This document shows, in pieces, positions 40,206-50,000 of a stretch of DNA of 64,000 nucleotides (its first letter is position 1; each line of letters begins with the position of its first letter). The notes beneath the pieces are model-generated. The model made no database searches and was not told where the DNA came from. It saw only the letters and a list, made by a program, of their open reading frames with translations. Position numbers and translations under genes: made by a program. This DNA is from Anaerolineales bacterium (lineage in GTDB: Bacteria > Chloroflexota > Anaerolineae > Anaerolineales > UBA6663), in NCBI GenBank assembly GCA_020850595.1, contig JADZEK010000090.1, forward strand, positions 40,557 to 104,556, given 5' to 3'.

Positions 40206-41906
40206 CTAGGTCAGCGCCCCCAGCACATCGGCCAGTAGTTCGTCGTCCATGAACGAGCCTTTCTGGAGCAGCGCCTCAATCTGCCCATTTAGGCGCTCGC
40301 GCTCGGCCGGCGTAAGCAGCTTAGCCGTCACCACGATCACCGGAATATCGGCCGTCGCGTCGTCGGCCCGCAGCGCGTCGAGCACCGCAAAGCCGTCCAT
40401 CTCTGGCATCATCAGGTCGAGCACCACCAGATCGGGGTGCTGAGCGTGGATGAGCGCCAGCCCGGCCCGCCCGTCGCCGGCCTGCTGAATGTCGTAGCTG
40501 CCCTTGGCTTGCAGGATCCGGCGGATGAGGCGCGCCGCGTCGGGGTTGTCATCCACGATCACAATCGAGCGCACGCGCTCGTCGAGCCGCTGCAGAGCGG
40601 CCAGCAGGCCTTCGTGCGGCTGCGCGGCCAGCACGGGCGTCGGGCTGGGTTCGGCGGCCGGCTCGGGCAGTTCTACGTCGCGCGCCCAGCCCTCGCCCAA
40701 AATCTCGTTCTGAATGGGGAACGTGTGGCCGCTGCAATTGACCACCACCACGTCCTCCGCGCCGATCACGCCGGCGCGCGCCAGCTTAATCAGCCCGGCA
40801 AAGGCCACGCCCGCCGCCGGCTCCATCGAAATGCCTTCCATCTTCGCCATCACGTGCACGGCCCGGTAGGCTTCCTCGTCGCTGACGCTTTCCATCGTGC
40901 CGCCGTGCGCGCGCAGGCCGGCGCGCAGCAGGGCGTAGCCGCGGCCGGGGTTGCCGGTGGCGAGCGTGGCGATGTGCGTGCGCGGGTTCGTCACCACCTC
41001 GGGCTGGTCCAGGTTGCGCTTGAAGGCGGTGACCATCGGCGCGCAGCCCTCGGCCTGGATGACGGCCAGGGCGGGCACTTTGTCAATCAGGCCCATGGCC
41101 TTTAGCTCGCTGAAGCCCTTCATGGCGCCCACCGGCCCCAGCCCGCCGCTCACCGCCTGAATGTACCAATCCGGCGCGCGCCACGGCGTTTGACCGGTGG
41201 GCGTGGGTTTGGTCCCGATGCGCCGGGCCAACTGCTCAGCCGTCTCGTAGGCGATGGTCTTCATGCTCTCCACGGCGGCGATGCTGCGCAGCCCGCGATC
41301 GAAGTACATGCCGCGTTGCGTGGCGAACTGCGCCGCCAGCTCCTTGGCGCGGTCGTACGTGGCGGTGACCTTGATGACCTGCGCGCCGTATAGGGCGCAC
41401 TCGCGCATTTTCTCGGGGGGCACGAGCGAGGTGAGGAAGGCGTAGAGCTTGATGCCCGCCCGGGCGCAGTAGGCGGCGTACGAGATCGCCACGTTGCCGG
41501 TGGAGGCCACCACGGCCTGGGTCAGCCCGTTTTCCTTCATCACCGACACCGCCAGCGCGGCCTGCCGGTCCTTAAACGACCCGGTTGGCCCTTGGCGCTC
41601 GTCCTTGATGAAGAGGTTGGGCCGCCCGAGCATCAGCCCCAGGTTGGCGGCGGTGACCAGCGGCGTGCCGCCTTCGCCCAACCGCACCGCGTTGTCGGCG
41701 TTCTCCAGCGGCAGCAGTTCTTTGTAGCGCCAGATGTCTTTGGAGCGCAGCGCGACCAGGCCCGGCCAGTGTGGGCCAAGCGTGGCGTAGTCGTAACGCG
41801 CCTCCAGCCATTCGCTGCCGCAATGCGGGCATTGAAAGGCGCTGGCAGGCAAGGCGGCCGAGACCCGGCCGCAGTCGGCGCAAGCAAACTTAAAGTGAGC
41901 GGGCAT
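40206..41906 (-). CDS. thrC: Threonine synthase fused to a response-regulator receiver domain
   Basis: 566 residues. Residues 5-35 form a zinc ribbon (CADC, CPHC) as in many threonine synthases. The PLP-dependent beta-family core spans about 60-415. It has GEGGTPLV, the PLP lysine in PTGSFKDRQA, the phosphate loop VASTGNVAISYAA, and VVVNCSGHT near the end. After a Pro/Ala-rich linker, residues 447-566 (DNA about 40209-40570) form a REC domain. The acidic pair is in IVIVDDN, the phosphoacceptor Asp in VVLDLMMPEMDG, the Thr in VIVVTAK, and a Lys in LLQKGSF. The enzyme turns O-phosphohomoserine into threonine. The receiver suggests phosphorylation-dependent control of activity or location. The gene directly follows a hybrid kinase (25-base gap). 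Confidence 0.9.
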   Translation of the reverse strand: MPAHFKFACADCGRVSAALPASAFQCPHCGSEWLEARYDYATLGPHWPGLVALRSKDIWRYKELLPLENADNAVRLGEGGTPLVTAANLGLMLGRPNLFIKDERQGPTGSFKDRQAALAVSVMKENGLTQAVVASTGNVAISYAAYCARAGIKLYAFLTSLVPPEKMRECALYGAQVIKVTATYDRAKELAAQFATQRGMYFDRGLRSIAAVESMKTIAYETAEQLARRIGTKPTPTGQTPWRAPDWYIQAVSGGLGPVGAMKGFSELKAMGLIDKVPALAVIQAEGCAPMVTAFKRNLDQPEVVTNPRTHIATLATGNPGRGYALLRAGLRAHGGTMESVSDEEAYRAVHVMAKMEGISMEPAAGVAFAGLIKLARAGVIGAEDVVVVNCSGHTFPIQNEILGEGWARDVELPEPAAEPSPTPVLAAQPHEGLLAALQRLDERVRSIVIVDDNPDAARLIRRILQAKGSYDIQQAGDGRAGLALIHAQHPDLVVLDLMMPEMDGFAVLDALRADDATADIPVIVVTAKLLTPAERERLNGQIEALLQKGSFMDDELLADVLGALT

Positions 41907-41931
41907 GCGGTTGTCGGTTGGCCGGCCGGCG

Positions 41932-44900
41932 TTAGCCCAGCGCGCGCTGCAGGTCGTGCAGCAGTTCTTCTTGCTGCAAGGCGCCCTTGCTGCGCAGCGC
42001 GGCCACGTTGCGGCTGAGGCGGTCGCGGTCTTGGCTGCTCAGTTCGGCCCCGCTGACCACAATCACGGGGATGCTGCGGGTTTCTGGGTCGTTGCGCAGG
42101 GCGGTGAGCACCTCAAAGCCGTTCATCTCGGGCAGCAGCAGATCGAGGATGATGGCTTGAGGGTGATACAGCCGCGCCGCCGCCAGGCCGGCCAGCCCGG
42201 TGCGCGCTTCGAGCACGCGGTAGGTCTGCCCCTGGCCGCTGGGGTCGAGCGCCCGCCGCACGAAAGCGATGTCTTCGCCGCGGTCGTCAATGACCAGCAC
42301 GGCCGGCGCTTGCTGCGCGCCGCCGGGCGCGGGCTGTGGCAGCCGGCCCAGCGCGCGCACCAGGTCGCCTTCCAGAATGGGTTTGTTTAGATAATCGGCC
42401 GCTCCCATCGCCCGGGCGCGCTCGGGGTCGGTCACCAGCGTGCACATAATGACGGGAATGTCGCGGGTGACGGGCGAGCGCTTGAGGTCGGCCAGTACCT
42501 GCCAGCCGTCACGGTTGGGCATGAGCACGTCGAGCAGCACAGCTACGGGGCGCAGTTCCGCCGCGCGGGTGATGGCCTCGCTGCTCTTCGACACGCCCAC
42601 CACCTGGAAGCCATGCGGCTCCAGGTAGCGCCGGTAGAGGTTGGGAATACCCTGGTCGTCGTCCACGGCCAGCACGATCTTGCTCAAGTACCCGGTCGTC
42701 GGGCGGAGGCCCTCGGCCGGCGCGGGCACGGCGGCGACTGTGTCCTTCCGGCTGACCGGCAGCGTGAAGATGAAGGTGCTGCCGCGGCCCAACTCGCTCT
42801 CGGCCCAAATGCGGCCATTGTGAAGTTCGACCAACTGGCGGCAGATGCTCAAGCCCAGGCCGGTGCCGCCCATCTTGCGCGTTGCCGAGGCGTCTACCTG
42901 CGAGAACGGCTCGAACAACTTGGCCATGTCTTCCGGCGCGATGCCGGGGCCGGTGTCAATCACGCTGATCTCGACATACGGCTCCAGGCGGCCGCTCTGC
43001 GGTGAAACCGAGTCGACTGGGCGAGCCCGCAGGGTGATCGAGCCTTGGTCGGTGAACTTGGCCGCATTGGAGAGCAGGTTGAGCAGCACCTGCCGAACGC
43101 GCATGCCGTCGGCGTGGACGCGCGGCAGGCCGCCGGCCAGGTCTTCCACCAGCCGCACCGGCTTGTCCTTCACCAGCGCCACCATGGTCGACATGACGCC
43201 CTTAATGGTGTCGTGCAGATCCATCTCGTCGAGCACCAACTCCATCTTGCCCGCCTCGATCCGGGCCATATCGAGGATGTCGTTGATCAGGCCGAGCAGA
43301 TGCTGTCCGGCATTGTTGATCGAACCCAGGTCCTGCACTTGCAGCTCGGTCAGCGGGCCGTCTATGCCCTTGAGGATGACGCGCGAGAAGCCGATGATGG
43401 AGTTGAGCGGCGTGCGCAGTTCGTGGCTCATGTTCGCCAGGAACTGGCTCTTCAGGCGATCCACTTCGGCCAGGCGCTCGGCGGTCTGCCGCTGCAGGGC
43501 GTACAGGCGGGCCGATTGCAGGGCGGAGGCCGCCGCGGTCAGGATGGATTGGAACAGCTCCACGTCGGCCTGCGCCAGGCCGTGCATGGGGCCGGTGTGC
43601 ACCACCTCCAGCACGCCGTCCACATCGCCGCCGTACAGCAAGGGCAGCACCATGCGTTCACGCACCTGGCCGCCCGGCACGTCGCGCAGGTGGCTCACGC
43701 GCCCCTGCCGGGTATAGATCACCTCCACCAGGTCGGGCCGCTTGCCGGCCTCAATGCGCTCGCCTACCACCGGCCAGGCGTCGCGGTCGGCGGGCGCTTC
43801 CTTGGAGGCCACGTGCAGCGCCACTGGCAGGAAGGTGTTGCTGACAGGCTCCCACTGCAGCAGCACGGCGCCGTTGGGCTGGAAGGCCTCGAACACCTGC
43901 GCCACCACAATCTGATGCAGCTCGGCCTCGTCCAGGGTGCGGGTCATGGCCTGCGCCGCCCGCGCCAGCGCTTCGGCGTGTGAGCTCTGGGCGCGCTGCT
44001 GCTGGCGCAGCAACTCGTTTTCCAGCGCTACCGCCACCTGGCCGGCGATGTTTTCCATGAGGGGCAGTTGCTCGTGGCCCAGCGCGCCGGGCTGGCCGTG
44101 GGTGTAGGCCAGCACGCCGCTCAGGGCGCCGCGCTGCGTTTGCAGCGGCACTGAGATCACGGCCCGCGCCGGCTCCTGGGCCGTGTGGCTCGGGTCTGTG
44201 TACCAGCGCTTGTCCACCGCCGTGTCGGTGACCACGGCGGGCCGGTGGTTGGTGAGCACCCACTGCTCCAGGCCCTGCTTGGCGATCGTCAGCGCAAACC
44301 GCTGCGCCTGGCGCTCGTCCAGGTGGTCTAGCCCCGGCAGCGTACTGCGGAACGTCGCCTCGGCGTCGCGCTGGCCCAGCAGCAGAATATAGGCGTGTTG
44401 GGCGCCCAGGCGCGGCGCCATAGCCAGCGCGGTGTTCAAGATGGCCTCGCGCTCAGGCCGCGTGATTAGACCTTGCAGCACGTCGTAGAGCACGCCCAGG
44501 CGTTCGCGCTCTTGGCTGATCTCGGCCAGCAGGTTGTTGTTGACGATGATCGCCGACAGCGTGCCCGCCAGCGTGGAAAGTAGCTGTAAATCTTGCTCGT
44601 CAAATGCGCCGACCTGCGGGCTTTCCACGTTCAGCACGCCGATGACGCGCTCGCCCAGCGCCAGGGGCACAGCCGCCTCGGCTGCCATACCGCTCAGGCC
44701 GGGAACATAGCGCGGGTCTTGGCGCACGTCGGCCAGCAGCACCGCCTGGTTGTGCTGCGCGACCCAGCCGGTAATGCCCTCGCCCAGGCGCACGCTCAGG
44801 CGCTCGCGCAGATCGGCGGGGAAGCCCACGGCCGCGCGAATGCGCAGCCGCTGCCGGTCTTCGTCGAGGAGCATGATGGCGATGTCGGCATCGGGCAGGG

Positions 44901-46260
44901 CGCGCCCGACTGCCTCGGCCGCGTTATTGAGGGCCTCGCCCAGGCTGGCCGCGCTCGCCGCCGCCCGCGTCACTTCGTACAGCAGGGTCTGCTTATTCAG
45001 GTAGTCGCGTGTTTCGCTGAACAGCCGCGCGTTCTCCAGCGCCAGCGCAAGTTGGTCACTCACCGCCTGCACCAGCGCCAGGTCGTCTTCGGTCCAGCCG
45101 GCGGCCTCGGCCTCGTCCACGAAATCGAGTACGCCAATGATCTCGTTTTGCAGCCGGATGGGCGCGGACAGCGCGCGGCCCGGACGGTTAGGGCCGCTCC
45201 CCGAAGCAGGTGGCTCAGCGCTGCTTTGGCTCGTGACGACCAGGCGGCCCTCGGCCAGCGCCTGGGCGCCCTCGGTGGTGGCCCAGTCGCCCAGCGGCGC
45301 GAGGCCGCTTTCGGTAGCCACGTAGCCCCAGCGTGTGGCGGTGCGTCCACTCCATGGGGCCGGTGCAGAGGGTTCGGGTTCCCCGGCCGCGCCCGGCTCT
45401 GCCTTAGCTGGCTCGGCCTTGGCTGGAGCCGCGATGGGCGGGATTTCAGACCACGGCGCAGGCGGTAGCGGAACCTGCCCGTGTGGCGCGGCGTTGGGCG
45501 ACGGGGTGCTGGTTTCGGCCGATGCTTCGCCCTGGCCTGGCTCGGTTGGGGCCGGTGTGGGGCGGCTGGGCGAAACGGTCGGCGGAGCGGGCTGCTCGGC
45601 GGGGCGCAACATCCGGGTAGCGGCCAGCGCCGAAGGCACCGGCGGTGTGCGCGGCGGCGTGGCGCTGGCCGCGGGGGCAGCCGGTCCGGTCGCCAGCGGT
45701 TCGGTCTTGCGGCGTGGCTCCGGCGGCGTGGGCGGCGCAGCGGGTTTGGCGACGGGGAATTGCTCAGTCGGCTTTATGCCGTCAGGCGTCGGCCGGGGCG
45801 CAGCGGCCAGGGGCTGTGTCTTGGGCCGCGGCGCGGGCGGCAGCGGCTCGGTCGGCGTGCGGCTGACGTGCGGCGCAACGGGCGGCGCGTCCACCATCAC
45901 CTGCGCCACGCCGCGATAGCCGGCGAAATCGCCCGCCTCGTCGAATTTGGGCAGCGCATTCAGCACCACGCTTACCTGCCGGCCGTCGCCGTGCTGCGCC
46001 AGCAAGCGCACATCGAGGATCGGCCGTTGGTTGTTCAGGGCCGTGTTCAGCTCGCGCCGCGCCGGCCCGTCGGCGGGCAGCGCCACGAACGTCAGCGGCT
46101 GGCCGAGCAAGACGCTCGGCGGCACCCCCAGCAGCACGGCCACCTCCGGGCTGCACGCCGTGTAAAAGCCGTGCCGGTCGGTCTCCCACTCCCAACCAGC
46201 GGGCGTGCCCAGCGCGTCCGGCGCGTCAGGCCGGCTGCTGCGTCGGTTCTCGCTGGACAT
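41932..46260 (-). CDS. Hybrid histidine kinase: PAS - multiple GAF - HisKA - HATPase - REC - REC
   Basis: 1442 residues, no transmembrane segment, so cytoplasmic. Order: PAS-like domain (20-130); a Pro/Ala-rich linker (135-310); GAF domains at about 315-420, 435-580, 600-765 and 775-955; HisKA with the phosphoacceptor His in NMSHELRTPLNS near 965; an HATPase with DTGPGIAPEDMAKLFEPF and GGTGLGLSI near 1100-1150; REC1 (about 1200-1310, LLDVLMPNRDGW, NKPI); and REC2 (about 1325-1442, IILDLLLPEMNGF). REC2 is closest in look to the receiver on threonine synthase, down to the unusual -xxKG- ending. The gene starts inside parA (35-base overlap), so the two are co-translated. Confidence 0.93.
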   Translation of the reverse strand: MSSENRRSSRPDAPDALGTPAGWEWETDRHGFYTACSPEVAVLLGVPPSVLLGQPLTFVALPADGPARRELNTALNNQRPILDVRLLAQHGDGRQVSVVLNALPKFDEAGDFAGYRGVAQVMVDAPPVAPHVSRTPTEPLPPAPRPKTQPLAAAPRPTPDGIKPTEQFPVAKPAAPPTPPEPRRKTEPLATGPAAPAASATPPRTPPVPSALAATRMLRPAEQPAPPTVSPSRPTPAPTEPGQGEASAETSTPSPNAAPHGQVPLPPAPWSEIPPIAAPAKAEPAKAEPGAAGEPEPSAPAPWSGRTATRWGYVATESGLAPLGDWATTEGAQALAEGRLVVTSQSSAEPPASGSGPNRPGRALSAPIRLQNEIIGVLDFVDEAEAAGWTEDDLALVQAVSDQLALALENARLFSETRDYLNKQTLLYEVTRAAASAASLGEALNNAAEAVGRALPDADIAIMLLDEDRQRLRIRAAVGFPADLRERLSVRLGEGITGWVAQHNQAVLLADVRQDPRYVPGLSGMAAEAAVPLALGERVIGVLNVESPQVGAFDEQDLQLLSTLAGTLSAIIVNNNLLAEISQERERLGVLYDVLQGLITRPEREAILNTALAMAPRLGAQHAYILLLGQRDAEATFRSTLPGLDHLDERQAQRFALTIAKQGLEQWVLTNHRPAVVTDTAVDKRWYTDPSHTAQEPARAVISVPLQTQRGALSGVLAYTHGQPGALGHEQLPLMENIAGQVAVALENELLRQQQRAQSSHAEALARAAQAMTRTLDEAELHQIVVAQVFEAFQPNGAVLLQWEPVSNTFLPVALHVASKEAPADRDAWPVVGERIEAGKRPDLVEVIYTRQGRVSHLRDVPGGQVRERMVLPLLYGGDVDGVLEVVHTGPMHGLAQADVELFQSILTAAASALQSARLYALQRQTAERLAEVDRLKSQFLANMSHELRTPLNSIIGFSRVILKGIDGPLTELQVQDLGSINNAGQHLLGLINDILDMARIEAGKMELVLDEMDLHDTIKGVMSTMVALVKDKPVRLVEDLAGGLPRVHADGMRVRQVLLNLLSNAAKFTDQGSITLRARPVDSVSPQSGRLEPYVEISVIDTGPGIAPEDMAKLFEPFSQVDASATRKMGGTGLGLSICRQLVELHNGRIWAESELGRGSTFIFTLPVSRKDTVAAVPAPAEGLRPTTGYLSKIVLAVDDDQGIPNLYRRYLEPHGFQVVGVSKSSEAITRAAELRPVAVLLDVLMPNRDGWQVLADLKRSPVTRDIPVIMCTLVTDPERARAMGAADYLNKPILEGDLVRALGRLPQPAPGGAQQAPAVLVIDDRGEDIAFVRRALDPSGQGQTYRVLEARTGLAGLAAARLYHPQAIILDLLLPEMNGFEVLTALRNDPETRSIPVIVVSGAELSSQDRDRLSRNVAALRSKGALQQEELLHDLQRALG

Positions 46261-47008
46261 ACACCTTTAGCTCCTCTGCCAGGGCGCGGTACTGCTGCGC
46301 GGCCCGGCTGTTGGGCGCATAGCCCGTGACGGCCTGCGTGAAGACCTGGCTTTCACGCAGCTTCGGGTCCATCTCCACGACCGTCTCCAGCACCGCGCCG
46401 CCCAAAGCGTCGCGCAAATGATCCAAGATGCTGCGGTGCACCCGGTTGCGCGCGTCATACATCGTTACCAGGAGGCGGTAGCTCAGCGTCGGGTTGGTTT
46501 TTGCGCGCACGCGGCTCACCAACTCCAGCACCTCGCCCAGGCCGTGCGTGGCGAAGTATTCGCACTGTGTGGGGATGATGAGCATATCGGCCGCGGTCAA
46601 CGCCATGTAGGGGATCGCGCCCACCGACGGCGGGCAGTCGAGCAGCACCAATTCGTAGGGCAGGTTGGCGGCCAGCGCCTGCCGCAGCGCCACCTCGTAA
46701 TTCTGGCGGACGGTCAAGAACTTCTCCACCAGGTGCATTTCGGGGTTGGCGGGCAGCACATCTAGCCCCGCGATCGGCGTTTCGCGGCTGACGCTCACGA
46801 CGCCGGCGTTACCCAGCAGCACATCCGCCACGCCGCGGCGCAACTGGGGCGCCTTGAGGCCCAGCGCCAGGCTCAAGTTGGCTTGGGGGTCCAGGTCTAT
46901 CGCCAGGACTTCCAGCCCGCGTTCCACGCAGGCCGCGCCCAGCGATACTACCGTGCTGGTCTTGCCGACCCCGCCCTTTTGGTTGCCTACCGCGATAACG
47001 GTTCGCAT
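46226..47008 (-). CDS. parA: Orphan ParA-type ATPase in a signalling operon
   Basis: 260 residues. The deviant Walker A is NQKGGVGKTST near 9-19, Walker A' is AIDLDPQAN, and Walker B is LVLLDCPPSVG. It is a Soj/ParA-family protein that binds nonspecific DNA as an ATP dimer and moves or spaces cargo. No ParB gene or parS-like cluster is adjacent. It is embedded between a giant GAF/PAS protein (six-base gap) and the hybrid kinase (35-base overlap). Comparable ParA homologues in other bacteria position cytoplasmic chemoreceptor clusters (for example PpfA and ParC). Positioning of this sensory complex is therefore the leading hypothesis, and chromosome partitioning is less likely. Confidence 0.93.
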   Translation of the reverse strand: MRTVIAVGNQKGGVGKTSTVVSLGAACVERGLEVLAIDLDPQANLSLALGLKAPQLRRGVADVLLGNAGVVSVSRETPIAGLDVLPANPEMHLVEKFLTVRQNYEVALRQALAANLPYELVLLDCPPSVGAIPYMALTAADMLIIPTQCEYFATHGLGEVLELVSRVRAKTNPTLSYRLLVTMYDARNRVHRSILDHLRDALGGAVLETVVEMDPKLRESQVFTQAVTGYAPNSRAAQQYRALAEELKVYVQREPTQQPA

Positions 47009-47014
47009 GCCGGT

Positions 47015-50000
47015 CTATCCTTCCGTGCCGTGGCTCGGGCCGTGCCCGTTGCCGTTAGACGTACCGTTCGGGCCGCTGGGGTATTTGCGCGTGCCATTGC
47101 CGTGTGTTCCGGGCGGCGCAACCTGGCCCTCGCTGCTGGGCCGCGACGCATCGGCGGCGGGCGGCAGCGCCGGCGGCACGCCGCCGCCCGGCTCGCCGGC
47201 TCCGGCCGCCCGCGCCGCGTCGGGTCGCTCCAGCCGCACCGCGGCCCGGCTGGCGCCGAGCGCCCGCCGCAGCTCGGTCACGGCCGTGCGCAGCATCGCA
47301 TCCATGTCGCCGGCCGCGCGAATCCGGCCGGTGATCTCCACCACCTGGCTCTCGCGGCGGGCCTGCCGAGCCGTCTGGTCGAAGAGCCGGGCGTTTTGCA
47401 GTGCCACCGCCAACTGGTCGGCCATCGTGACCAAAATCGCCACGTCTTCGGCGCCGAAGGCGTAGGGCAGGGTGCTCTGCACATCGAGCGCGCCCACCAC
47501 CATGTCGCCGGCCAGCAGCGGCACCACCGCTTCGGCGCGTGTGTCGGGCAGCAGTGGGTTCTTAAAGTGGTTGGGATCGGTCGTCACGTCTTGCACGATG
47601 ACCGGGCGGCGGCTGGCCGTAGCCGAGCCGACCAGCGAGCGTGACCCAACCGCCAACTGGTGCCGGCGGGCTTTGAGCTGTGCGCCCGCTTCGCCCGTGC
47701 TCTCGCGCAAGACGGCCATGTCGCTGCCCTGTTCCACGGTGAAGATCGAAGCGTGATAGAACCCAAACCGCTCGCGGATCAGGTTGACGGCCGTGCGCAG
47801 CAGTTGTTCGCGGTCCAGCGAGCCAGTCATAGCCCGCGCCACGTCCGACGCCGCGGCGAGCAGTTGGGCGCGGCGCTGAGCCGTTTCCTGGGCCGCCTTC
47901 AGGGCCGCCTCGGCCTGCTTGCGGGCGGTGATGTCGAACATGATGCCGCGCGTGGTCAACACCCGGCCGGTGATGTCGAACGCGCCCTGCGACTGGTTGT
48001 GGAACCACACCACCCGGCCATCGCGCGTCAGCGAGCGATACTCGATATCCAGCGCATTGCCCAGCGCATTCTGCCGCGCTACTTCCTTTAGCACCGCCTC
48101 GCGGTCTTCCGGATGCAGCAGCTTAATCCACAAGTCGGGGTCCGACGTCCACTCTTCGGGCGAGTAGCCCAACAGGCTCTGCACCTGGGGACTGATATAA
48201 GTCGTCGCGCCCTGACCACCCACGGGCACTTCTACGGCGTAAATCACTGCCGGCAGCGTTTCCACCAGCGAGCGGTAGCGTTCCTGGGCGGCGCGCAGGC
48301 GCACATCTGCTTCCTTGCGCTCGGTGACATCTTCCGAGATGCTCAGCAAGTATTGCGGCTGCCCCGTCTCGTCAAGAATCGGAATCTTGCGGGTGTGCAG
48401 CACACGTGTGCCGCGCGTGCGCGTTTGCACCGGTTCTTCGGGGATTTCGACCTGTTGCTTGGCGCTCAGCACCTGGCGCTCGTCGCTGGCGAGCACTGCC
48501 GCCGCCTCAGGCGGGAAGAACTCGTAGTCGGTCTGCCGCAGAATTTCGTCGCGGCCGATGCCGGTGAGCAGTTCGCTTGACCGATTCCAGCGCACGTAGC
48601 GCAGGTCGTAGGCGTCTTTGACTGAGAGCATGACCGGCAGGTTCTCGACCACCGAGTCCAGGAAGCTCTGGGTGCGCTGCGTGGCGGTCAGTAGTTGGGC
48701 GTTGCGCAGCGCAATGGCGATCTGGTCCACCATCGTTTGCAGCACCGCCACGTCCGAGTCGGTGAAAGCAGCGGGCCGCGGCGACTGCACGTCGAGCGCC
48801 CCGAGCACGGCCTCGCCCACGATCAGCGGCAGCGCCATTTCGGAGCGCGTGTCCGGCAGCAGCGGGTTGGCAAAGCGCACCGGCTCCGCGCCCACGTCGA
48901 GCGCGATGCGCGGCTTGCGGTTGGCCGTGGCCCAGCCCACCATCGAGTTGCCGCCGACTTCCAGTTTGTGCTGGCGTTCCAGCAGCACGCGGCCCGCCTC
49001 GCCGGTGGCGTGGCGCAGGCGCGCCCAGCCCCGGCTCTCATCAATCAGGAACAGGGCCGCGTAGTAAACGCCCGTGCTGCGCTCAAACCGTTCGCGGATC
49101 AGCTCGACCGCGCTGACGATGAGGTCATCGGGGTTGGCGGCTGAACTGGCCGCCCGGCTCACTTCGGCGGCCGTGGCGAGTTGCTCGGCGCGGCGCTGCG
49201 TCTCCTCGAACAGCCGGGCGTTTTGAATCGCGATGCCCACGTTGGCGGCGATGGTGCTCAGCAGCCGCGCGTCGGCCTGGCTGAACAGGCCCTCGCGCTC
49301 AATGTCTTGAACGCACAGCACGCCGATCACGTCGTCGCCGGCCAGCACCGGCACGCCCAGCCAGCTCTTGGCCGGGGCGCCCTGCTGCAGCGCGCCCAGT
49401 TCGGCGGTGCGCCGCGCCGCATCCTGGTTGATGAGCAGCGGCCGCCGCCGCTGAATGACGATGGAGGTCAGGCCCTGGCCCAGCGGCCGGGCGGTCACGC
49501 TCAACTGCTGCCCGGCCTCGACGAAGTAGGGAAACTCAATCTGGTTCGTGCGGCTGTCGTACAGAGCCACAAATCCGTTGTTGACGCCAAAAGTGTCAAA
49601 CACCTTGGCGCCGACCAGCGGCAGCAGCGACTTCAGGTCAAGCTGTGTGCTGAGCGCCAGGCTGATGTTGTTCACTGCCTCCAACTCGCCCAAGCGCTGC
49701 TCGGCCTCGCCGAACAGCCGCGCGTTCTCCAGCGTGGAAGCCGCCTGCCCCGCGTAGAGCAGGGCCATGCGCTCATCGTCGCCGCTGAAGGCGCGGCCCG
49801 GCTGCGACTGGCTGACCAGCAGCACGCCCCGGGTTTGGCCTTGCCACACCATTGGCACGGCCAGCGCCGCCTGCGCGCCCAGCCCGGCGGCCGGCCCTTC
49901 CGCGCGTTCGGCCTGGCCCGTAGCCAGCGCGCGGCCGGCCGGCCCATCACCCGCCTTGGCGTGCGGGCGCTGGGTATCGGCGCCCTCGCGCCCCACGGCC

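Noticed and set aside
46226..47008. ParA as part of a chromosome-partition parABS locus
   Set aside because: No ParB-like gene or 16-bp parS palindromes are visible nearby. It is translationally embedded among signalling genes. A distant ParB cannot be excluded.
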